DNA of 64,000 nucleotides from Moraxella macacae 0408225 (GTDB taxonomy: Bacteria > Pseudomonadota > Gammaproteobacteria > Pseudomonadales > Moraxellaceae): positions 496,001 to 560,000 of the forward strand of contig NZ_ANIN01000001.1 of NCBI RefSeq assembly GCF_000320365.1. Direction: 5' to 3'. Under the pieces are notes generated by a model, which was given only the letters and a program-made list of their open reading frames with translations, made no database searches and had not been told where the DNA came from. Positions 16,194 through 23,247 of the stretch are shown here, in pieces. Made by a program: the position numbers and the translations under genes. How positions within the stretch are numbered: position 1 is the stretch's first letter; each line of letters opens with the position of its first letter.

Positions 16194-17069
16194 CTATTTA
16201 TATTTGCATAAAGGTGCAACTGAAGGAAGAATGTTGTTGTACAACCATGAAGAAAAAGCAGTTACTATTGCTGTACCTGTTCCTTTAAGGAAAACACCCA
16301 AAGTAAACCCAATAAAGTTTAATACGGAATTCATTATTATCGTAGTATCAGGACAATTATTTTCAATTAAAGTTAGGTTTGTTGCCAAAGTAACCATAAT
16401 TCCTACGAAAAATGATATAGATAGAATAGCGATAGTTATCGGTAGACTTACAGAGCCTAAAGTTGCTAATACAGAAACTGCACCCAAAGCTAGTGCAAAA
16501 GGATTTGCATTTTCTCCAAAGAAGTTCAAAAAACCCCCATCAACCCCACCCCCAATCAAATACACTCCTGTTCCTGTGGTTGGATCAAGCACAATATATC
16601 CTGTTCCATGCCAACCGAATGCATGTACCTGTGTTTGACTAATGGTTACTTCTTTTCCTGCATTAATTGCATTACGCACATCAGTCATGACATCTAAGCT
16701 GTGGTTAAGCTTTGGTAAGATTTTAGCATAGTTTTCTTTGGTAATGGTATAAATTATTTGTCCTTGCTCTTGGGCAATTTGTAATGCTTTGACTGCTGAT
16801 ATGCCTTGAGCTTCTTTTTGTTTTGTGTTTGGATCATCAAACAACTGCTCTGGAATCAAGTTTTCATTGAGCGATTCTCTAATGCCAGTTGAGCGGTTAA
16901 ATGCTGTTACGTTGTTTACTTTATTATCTTTATCAACCGTTTGTTTTAAGATACGGTCAATGTCCATAATTACCTCTTTAGGTTTGGCACTCATTGCTAA
17001 GTCAATGTCATTTTGTCTAAATTTGTTCGTATGAATATCAAACCCAGTATTTGAATAAGAAATAAACAT
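16194..17069 (-). CDS. Orphan cassette B1: long linker plus family-B membrane tail, in frame
   Basis: About 291 codons are open. From about 17000 the frame matches the carrier linker (MDIDRIL, ENLIPEQLFDDPNTKQKEA, ISAVKALQIAQEQGQIIYT, FGWHGTGYIVLDPTTG, GGGVDGG), then enters tail B1 (FLNFFGENANPF, ATNLTLIENNCPDTTII, NSVLNFIGFTLGVFL). The tail has three hydrophobic helices and glycine-rich stretches. Its beginning overlaps the end of the previous partner gene, and there is no signal peptide, so it is probably not expressed alone. With about 460 bp of linker homology in frame, it would be a complete donor if recombined into the carrier. Confidence 0.75.
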   Translation of the reverse strand: MFISYSNTGFDIHTNKFRQNDIDLAMSAKPKEVIMDIDRILKQTVDKDNKVNNVTAFNRSTGIRESLNENLIPEQLFDDPNTKQKEAQGISAVKALQIAQEQGQIIYTITKENYAKILPKLNHSLDVMTDVRNAINAGKEVTISQTQVHAFGWHGTGYIVLDPTTGTGVYLIGGGVDGGFLNFFGENANPFALALGAVSVLATLGSVSLPITIAILSISFFVGIMVTLATNLTLIENNCPDTTIIMNSVLNFIGFTLGVFLKGTGTAIVTAFSSWLYNNILPSVAPLCKYK

Positions 17070-17521
17070 ATTAAATAATATTTCTCTTTAACCATTGCTT
17101 TATTTAGTGGCTTAATTGGAAAGCAAATTTTATGATTCTTAGGAGAATAGTAAAATTTAATTCTATTTAATGATGTAGCAAAGCTCTCAGCATCGTTGAT
17201 ATCAGGAGAAAAAAATCTAACATCATATGAAAAATTACCCTTATATTTTTTATTATTTATTTCATAAATAAACTTAATGCATGGGTAGTATATTGAGCTT
17301 CCACCACTAAGATAAATAATATGACCCTTTTGAATTTTATACATTAATTCTTGACTATAGGAACCAGATAAAAATAAATTTAAAAAAAATTCTGAATAAT
17401 AGTTAGTAATTATGACGTATAGATTAAATATTATACCGCATAGGAATATTAAATAATTTAGTTCTCTAATACCTATAACAAAACATGAAATGGTAATTAC
17501 CCAAAATATTGAATATTTCAT
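16997..17521 (-). CDS. DUF3592-like membrane protein (putative immunity to tail C)
   Basis: This protein of about 174 aa has N-terminal hydrophobic helices (FWVITISCFVIGI and YLIFLCGIIFNLYVII). A soluble middle domain (CIKFIYEINNKKYKGNFSYD, IKFYYSPKNHKICFPI) resembles DUF3592, and a C-terminal helix follows. The ATG at 17521 starts 2 nt after the tail C stop, with GAGGA inside the end of the tail gene. Its last codons run into the linker copy of cassette B1, so its original 3' end may have been replaced at the recombination junction. Confidence 0.65.
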   Translation of the reverse strand: MKYSIFWVITISCFVIGIRELNYLIFLCGIIFNLYVIITNYYSEFFLNLFLSGSYSQELMYKIQKGHIIYLSGGSSIYYPCIKFIYEINNKKYKGNFSYDVRFFSPDINDAESFATSLNRIKFYYSPKNHKICFPIKPLNKAMVKEKYYLICLFLIQILGLIFIRTNLDKMTLT

Positions 17522-17523
17522 AG

Positions 17524-18534
17524 TTAATCCTCTCGACGTTTACATCCTTCACTTATGAGACTGTTAACCATGTAGGTGAATAAGATATCTTGAATAATAA
17601 CCATGCCAACCGCAATAAGAATACCAAAGCCTGTAAAACCCATCAAGAAAATTGTCTTTTCTAATAGTAACTGGAAAGCTGTTAGTGTAATTATACCTAC
17701 ATATACTATAGACTTATGGTAACAATCTGAAGGCGTACTTAGTATATTTACTAAGAATCTTGAAGGAACTAAAAACCTACCCACTTTATCTAAAAAACTC
17801 ATAGTTTTAGTATCTTTAACAATCTCTGCTAAACTATGAAAATAGTTTCTGAAATTATCAGCAACCATAGCCTCATAACCTAGAAAATTTAGGAAGTTAG
17901 TTGATAATAAATTTATTCCCTCTATATCTCCACCATTAAACCCACCACTAATCATATAGGCACCAGCACCCGTTGCGGTATCAGTAATGATATAGCCTGT
18001 GCCATGCCATTTTAAATGAGTAATTGCACTTGCATGAATCGTTACCACTTTATCCGCATTCACCGCATTACGGATATCATTCATCGTTTCACTATCATGA
18101 TTAAGTTTTGGTAGGATTTTAGCATAGTTATCTTTATTAATGGTATAAAGAACTTGTCCTTGTTGCATTGCTAACCGAATGGCTTTTACCGCTGACACAC
18201 CTTCGACATTTTTCTCATCTTTGGTATTCATCAGCATTTCGGGTACGGCATTTTCATTTAAACTTTGTAACATACCCATTGCTTGGTTGTAGGCAATAAC
18301 TTTTTTATTATCATTATCTTTATTAACAGTTTGAGATAGGATTCTGTCAATATCCATATTCATACCAACTGGCGTTATCCGAGTTGCAATACCATAGCGG
18401 TAGTCTGTTCGCATTTTTGTTGAGAACGTGCCAATACTCATATAAGGGTTGGTAATGATATTGGTTTGTTTTTGGGCGATGGTGTCTTGAGCTTGGTTGA
18501 TGGCAAAATAGCTTTGTACGCCTGCTTGCATCAT
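17524..18534 (-). CDS. Orphan cassette C: longest linker copy plus distinct membrane tail
   Basis: 336 codons are open. The frame begins at MQAGVQSYFAINQAQDTI, matching the carrier at about 20790, and follows the linker throughout. The linker is a divergent allele (MLMNTKDEKNVEGVSAVKAI, LKWHGTGYIITDTATGAGAY, SGGFNGG). The tail of about 140 residues has a hydrophilic start and two hydrophobic segments (SIVYVGIITLTAFQLLLEK, GFGILIAVGMVII) and is unrelated by eye to tails A, B or D. It has no G-tract at the junction and is in frame. It lacks signal peptide and transglutaminase core. It is the most complete orphan cassette. Confidence 0.75.
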   Translation of the reverse strand: MMQAGVQSYFAINQAQDTIAQKQTNIITNPYMSIGTFSTKMRTDYRYGIATRITPVGMNMDIDRILSQTVNKDNDNKKVIAYNQAMGMLQSLNENAVPEMLMNTKDEKNVEGVSAVKAIRLAMQQGQVLYTINKDNYAKILPKLNHDSETMNDIRNAVNADKVVTIHASAITHLKWHGTGYIITDTATGAGAYMISGGFNGGDIEGINLLSTNFLNFLGYEAMVADNFRNYFHSLAEIVKDTKTMSFLDKVGRFLVPSRFLVNILSTPSDCYHKSIVYVGIITLTAFQLLLEKTIFLMGFTGFGILIAVGMVIIQDILFTYMVNSLISEGCKRRED

Positions 18535-18570
18535 CGCTACTTCATGAGTTAAAAAACTATGAAATACATG

Positions 18571-18771
18571 TCAAAACTTTAAGAAAAAAATAATATAAAC
18601 AGCAGTAATCAGCATTACAAAAATGAAAATATAAATGAATATGGTATAGTCTCTTTTTGTTATACGAGAGCCAAAATAGTTGTTATCCGAACTACCATTC
18701 GTTGCAGCCATTAATAAAGCACTGAATATTAACGCAAATATTAAAATGATTATAAATATCATGTTTTCCAT
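18571..18771 (-). CDS. Orphan 66-aa membrane protein fused after a carrier fragment
   Basis: From the ATG at 18771 the frame reads MENMIFIIILIFALIFSALL, then a short polar loop (TNGSSDNNYFGSRITKRD) and a second helix. AGG lies 9 nt upstream. It is in frame with, and directly follows, a fragment of the transglutaminase-like core, so it could be read as a fusion end. More likely it is an immunity-type gene whose tail was lost when the carrier fragment recombined in. No family is recognised. Confidence 0.45.
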   Translation of the reverse strand: MENMIFIIILIFALIFSALLMAATNGSSDNNYFGSRITKRDYTIFIYIFIFVMLITAVYIIFFLKF

Positions 18772-19222
18772 ATTAATATACCTAGCTTGATTGATGAGTT
18801 TTTGAGTATCAAAGGGTACGGCTTTGGCAAGGTCAATGCCTTGGGTGCGTAGGTAGGATTTGTAACTGGCATCAAGTGGAATCCAAGTATTATTTTGGTA
18901 AGCATTGTTTTGATTGTTCTTGGTATTGGCAATGGAACCTTTGGCAGGTAAGTTACTGACATTGGCTTCTACCCAGGTATGTTCAAGGCGTAAGTATTTG
19001 GCTTTTGCTCCGTCCATAAGGGCTTGATTGGGTATGCCACCTTGACCTAATAGGTTTTGGGCTGCATCGATGTTACTTACCCCACCAACCCAATCCATCG
19101 CTTGTTTGGCATCGATGTCAACTGTGCCGTATACATAGCGAGCAGGAATGCCACTTGCACGCAACAGGGCAATTAATAAACTTGCGGTATCGGTTGCGTT
19201 GCCACGTAGGGTTTGTAGGGTG
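18772..19222 (-). pseudogene. Partial copy of the transglutaminase-like core of the carrier
   Basis: The translation matches the carrier core from the region encoding TLQTLRGNATDTASLL to the region encoding AVPFDTQKLINQA (carrier about 21640-22090). Differences are few, for example one NNAYQ unit fewer and SNIDAAQ for NSIDAAQ. Both ends are abrupt: 19223 onward differs from the carrier, and 18771 begins a membrane protein. With no start, signal peptide or linker, it is a non-functional fragment and shows that recombination here reaches upstream of the linker. Confidence 0.75.
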
Positions 19223-19295
19223 TAAACTTTTAGGGCTTCTGTAAATTTTTTGGCAATTAAAAATAGTATAAAATATTAACTACGCTTTTTAATTT

Positions 19296-19736
19296 TCATA
19301 AATTACTTGTGAAATACAATATTAAAAATACTACAGTTGATATTATAATGCTAGAAATAGGAAAAATTTTATTCCATCTCAAAGGAAAAGCGTATGATTT
19401 TTTTGGGAAAAATGGATTTACGTAAACATCTATATATCCATTGTAGGATCTTTTGTTTATTATACTTTCCAAATCAGACCTTTTCTTTCTATATATATTA
19501 TTGAATGAATTTAGTTTAGATCCATTTATTATTTCTCCTTTAAATTCATATTCATAAATAATATTTAAGCAGAAAAAGCTTTCATGTTGATTTTTTTCTT
19601 CATGTATTCTTAAGAGTTTAATCTTTGCTTGTTTCTTTGGAAAAAGAATATAAATAAAATCGATTATTATTTTAAAAACATTGATGATAAATAATAAAAT
19701 AATTGTTAATTTGAATAGGTTTGCAATGATTTCCAT
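19296..19736 (-). CDS. DUF3592-like membrane protein (putative immunity to the carrier's tail A1)
   Basis: This 146-aa protein has an N-terminal helix pair (LTIILLFIINVFKIIIDFIYILF), a soluble beta-rich domain (IIYEYEFKGEIINGSKLNSF, IDVYVNPFFPKKSYAFPLRW) and a C-terminal helix. It is homologous to the partners of tails A2 and A3. The ATG at 19736 is preferred because GAGG lies 9 nt upstream; an ATG at 19751 would overlap the carrier stop. It starts 4 nt after the carrier stop, so the two are coupled. The simplest reading is immunity to the active C-terminus; other functions are not excluded. Confidence 0.65.
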   Translation of the reverse strand: MEIIANLFKLTIILLFIINVFKIIIDFIYILFPKKQAKIKLLRIHEEKNQHESFFCLNIIYEYEFKGEIINGSKLNSFNNIYRKKRSDLESIINKRSYNGYIDVYVNPFFPKKSYAFPLRWNKIFPISSIIISTVVFLILYFTSNL

Positions 19737-19740
19737 AACA

Positions 19741-22700
19741 CTATGCCTCATAGCTTTTATAATTATTGGAAAATATTCTATAATAACTGCTTGCTCTATA
19801 AACTGAATTAATATACGTAGTACCTATTGCTAAACCAAAAGCGACTACTAAAGACAGCAATATTCCACTTGCCAATGTGATAGAGCCAAGTGCTACGAAT
19901 CCTAATATAGCGTTAGTAAAATACATTGTTGTAAAAAATGTAAAAGTTGTCGTTGATAATTGAAAAAGTTTTTTATTATTATCCAAGCTATCATTATTTA
20001 ATATTATTTCCATTGTTATAAAATAGCTAACCCAACCAAGAAATTTAGTGAGTTTATCTAGTGTCTTTGGGTGCAATAAGGACTTATAATAGAAGTACAG
20101 ACCGTTAGGCTTAGATAAATCTAAATTAGCAACCTCAGCATGAGTCAATGCAATAGTTGAAAGCATTAAGCTTGCATCTTGGTTAACCCACCCCCCATTC
20201 ACCCCACCATCAATCAAATACGCCCCAGCACCAGTATAAGGGTCTAAGATAATATACCCACTACCATGCCAACCTTTCACACTAATGTTTCTTTCATGAG
20301 CAGTAACAATATGTCCTGCATTCACCGCATTACGAATATCATTCATGACATCTTGACCATGGTTTAACTTAGGTAAGATTTTAGCATAGTTATCTTTGGT
20401 AATGGTATAAATTATTTGTCCTTGCTCTTGAGCAATTTGTAATGCTTTGACTGCTGATATGCCTTCTGCTTCTTTTTGCTTGGTATTTGGATCATCAAAC
20501 AATTGCTCGGGGATAAGATGTTCATTGGCAGATTGTCTCACTCCTTGACTTTGGATAAAAGCTTTTAACTCATCTTTATTATTGTCTTTACTAACAGCAG
20601 TATACATCAATTGATCAATGTCCATCTGCATGCCTTTAGGACTGCCGCCAAAGATAATGCCATAGCGTTGATTGGGGTGGATATAGGTGGCAAAGCTACC
20701 ATAACTCATGAATGGCTGTTTAATCACATTGCCGTGTTGTTTGGCAGCAATGGTATCTTGAGCTTGGTTAATGGCAAAATAGCTTTGTACGCCTGCTTGT
20801 AGGATAGCTCCTGTTAGGTCATGCTTGGTTAGCCCTTGCAATACCACTTGATCTTTGGTCGCTTGGAATTTTTCCAGTTGGGTTTTGGCATTTTCTAGCG
20901 TGGTTTTGGTTTTCTCTAACTGCTGCTGGCTTATGCCTTGTAGGTTATAGCCAATTGCGACATATTCCCCTGCCCGTACAATCTTGTTTTTGAGTGGAGC
21001 GGTCATCTGATAACTGCCTTTACCACCCATGCTGGCGGTTTGATAACCCAGTTGTAGATTAACTTCTGTGCCAAAGGGGTAAGTATTGCCTTGTGATAAC
21101 GTCTGACCGTCTAAAGTAATCTCTGCTGCCATATTAATACTGCGTGGCAAATAGCTTGGCAGTTTACTTGAGTCGATATTACCATTTTTATCAGGCTTTG
21201 GCATCATTCCCATGATGATATCTTCATCTGCCTTACTGGCAGGTTTAAAAGACAACGCCAACGGCTTGCCTTGCAGTTTGGTGGTGGGGATTTTGACATG
21301 AAAGCTCGGTTTTTCTCCCAGTGCTATCGTATTATTGCGTTCATAAATATCCTGATAAAGATTCATCACAAAATAATGCCTCATCTCATCAGGCAAGGTT
21401 TGATAATCAGATATCACGGTTTTAACTTGATATGGCAATACAGGGCTTAAAAACTGGCTTTTGTATTCTTTAATCTGACTTGTACCCAGCACATCGCCAA
21501 TGGTGGCATTTGGATAGTTTTGTTTAAGATAATTTTCTACTTGTTGTTGGTAATTGGCAATGGCGGTGTTAACAGCATTTTGGTTTAGATTTTTTACCGA
21601 GCCTGTTGTTTCATCAATGATGGCTGTGGATTTGGCTTGATTGATGAGTTTTTGAGTATCAAAAGGTACGGCTTTGGCAATATCAATGCCTTGGGTGCGT
21701 AGGTAGGATTTGTAACTGGCATCAAGTGGAATCCAAGTATTATTTTGGTAAGCATTGTTTTGGTAAGCATTGTTTTGATTGTTCTTGGTATTGGCAATTG
21801 AACCTTTGGCAGGTAAGTTACTGACATTGGCTTCTACCCAGGTATGTTCAAGGCGTAAGTATTTGGCTTTTGCTCCGTCCATAAGGGCTTGATTGGGTAT
21901 GCCACCTTGACCCAATAGGTTTTGAGCGGCATCTATGCTGTTTACCCCACCAACCCAATCCATCGCTTGTTTGGCATCGATATCAACTGTGCCATACACA
22001 TAGCGAGCAGGAATGCCACTTGCACGCAACAGGGCAATTAATAAACTTGCGGTATCGGTTGCGTTGCCACGTAGGGTTTGTAAGGTGTAATCTGAGCCTT
22101 GAATGCTGCCATACGTTGGCATAAACTCAATGTTGTCATGCACCCATTTGTAGATTTTAGCAGGGTTGTTGTCAAGCTGTTTGGCTTTGGTTTTAATCGC
22201 ATCGGTGATTTGAATGTCATCGGTTTCACCAAGGTCGGCTGGTTGCACTTGAGTGGGCAAGGCATTTAATACTGTCCATTGTCCCATTTGGCTTATGCTT
22301 GATGTGGCAGTGCTTATTGCCAGTGAATTGTTATGATGGGTTTTGTTAAGTAGGTATTGTCCAATACGATATTCGGTATCTTGCCACTTATGAATCGCTG
22401 AACGTGCTGTATTTGGGTTTGTGCTATTTAGGTTTGTGCTAAAGTTTACAGGTTGAATGGCATTACTTTGATTGACAATCGGCTTGCGTACTTGATTGTT
22501 TGGCATTGTCCAAGGTAAATGAGCCATGTCGGTTTGGGATTTTTTGGGTTGCCAATTATCAAGCTGTTGGTTTAAAGCATTCAGGGCGTGGTATTGGCTT
22601 TTGGTGTCATTGGCAACCTTGACATCTTTTAGCAAGGTTTGCAAGGTTTGATAGCGGGTTTGTATTTGAGCGATGAGTGTGTCTTGCTCGGCAACTGCTT

Positions 22701-23193
22701 TAGTGTTGCCAATTTGAGACAGTTTTTGTTTTTGGGTATTAAGATCGTTTAGTAAGGTTTGTTGTTCAGTTGCCAACTGTTTGGCTATTTTGTTAAGTTT
22801 GGTATGGGTATTATGTACAACATCTTTGTTGTATAAATCAATATTTTCGTTGTTGTTGGTAAACAGATCGGTTATGCCGTCAATCAGTTTACGGTAAATG
22901 CTTCTGCCTTTTAGGTAATTTTTATGTTCAGCTTGGTGGGTTTGGGTTTGTAGGTGGTATTGATGGGTTAGATTAACCAGTTGTTCATAGGCGTTTTGTC
23001 CTGCAACGGCTTGGGCTTCGATGTCTTTTTGTTGGTTGTGGTGGTTTTGTGCCATTGCCATTGCAGGAAGAAGCAGGGCGTTAATCAGGGTTATGGTGCA
23101 TAGCACACTCACCGCTTTGGTTAATACAGTCGGTTTATAGTCTAAGGTTTGGTTATCTGGCTTTGGTTTGTCAATCTTGTAAAAAAGGCTCAT
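19741..23193 (-). CDS. Secreted transglutaminase-like carrier with pretoxin linker and variable membrane tail
   Basis: This 1150-aa protein starts at the ATG at 23193 (AAGGA 7 nt upstream) with a long n-region and a signal peptide (VLCTITLINALLLPAMAMA, about 29-47). Regions: helical (50-210); transglutaminase-like core (about 350-510) with RGNATDTASLLIALLRASG, EHTWVEA (His near 451) and WIPLDASY (Asp near 491), where the usual Cys position is Ala/Thr, as in the transglutaminase-like part of Rhs-type proteins; a middle domain; a linker with EQLFDDPNTKQKEA and GWHGSGYIILDPYTGAGAY ending GGVNGG (about 1000); and tail A1 (1001-1150) with glycine-rich hydrophobic helices. It lies 54 bp after the giant secreted gene and is followed by a DUF3592-like gene. 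A polymorphic-toxin role is inferred. Confidence 0.8.
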   Translation of the reverse strand: MSLFYKIDKPKPDNQTLDYKPTVLTKAVSVLCTITLINALLLPAMAMAQNHHNQQKDIEAQAVAGQNAYEQLVNLTHQYHLQTQTHQAEHKNYLKGRSIYRKLIDGITDLFTNNNENIDLYNKDVVHNTHTKLNKIAKQLATEQQTLLNDLNTQKQKLSQIGNTKAVAEQDTLIAQIQTRYQTLQTLLKDVKVANDTKSQYHALNALNQQLDNWQPKKSQTDMAHLPWTMPNNQVRKPIVNQSNAIQPVNFSTNLNSTNPNTARSAIHKWQDTEYRIGQYLLNKTHHNNSLAISTATSSISQMGQWTVLNALPTQVQPADLGETDDIQITDAIKTKAKQLDNNPAKIYKWVHDNIEFMPTYGSIQGSDYTLQTLRGNATDTASLLIALLRASGIPARYVYGTVDIDAKQAMDWVGGVNSIDAAQNLLGQGGIPNQALMDGAKAKYLRLEHTWVEANVSNLPAKGSIANTKNNQNNAYQNNAYQNNTWIPLDASYKSYLRTQGIDIAKAVPFDTQKLINQAKSTAIIDETTGSVKNLNQNAVNTAIANYQQQVENYLKQNYPNATIGDVLGTSQIKEYKSQFLSPVLPYQVKTVISDYQTLPDEMRHYFVMNLYQDIYERNNTIALGEKPSFHVKIPTTKLQGKPLALSFKPASKADEDIIMGMMPKPDKNGNIDSSKLPSYLPRSINMAAEITLDGQTLSQGNTYPFGTEVNLQLGYQTASMGGKGSYQMTAPLKNKIVRAGEYVAIGYNLQGISQQQLEKTKTTLENAKTQLEKFQATKDQVVLQGLTKHDLTGAILQAGVQSYFAINQAQDTIAAKQHGNVIKQPFMSYGSFATYIHPNQRYGIIFGGSPKGMQMDIDQLMYTAVSKDNNKDELKAFIQSQGVRQSANEHLIPEQLFDDPNTKQKEAEGISAVKALQIAQEQGQIIYTITKDNYAKILPKLNHGQDVMNDIRNAVNAGHIVTAHERNISVKGWHGSGYIILDPYTGAGAYLIDGGVNGGWVNQDASLMLSTIALTHAEVANLDLSKPNGLYFYYKSLLHPKTLDKLTKFLGWVSYFITMEIILNNDSLDNNKKLFQLSTTTFTFFTTMYFTNAILGFVALGSITLASGILLSLVVAFGLAIGTTYINSVYRASSYYRIFSNNYKSYEA

Positions 23194-23247
23194 CGGTGTG
23201 TCCTTATAATAAATTTGATGCAATGACTTTGATAAAATGACAAGGTT

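Noticed and set aside
9649-19222. CRISPR array or insertion-sequence cluster as explanation of the repeats
   Set aside because: The repeats are long, coding, of unequal length and end in different genes; there are no short regular spacers and no transposase genes.
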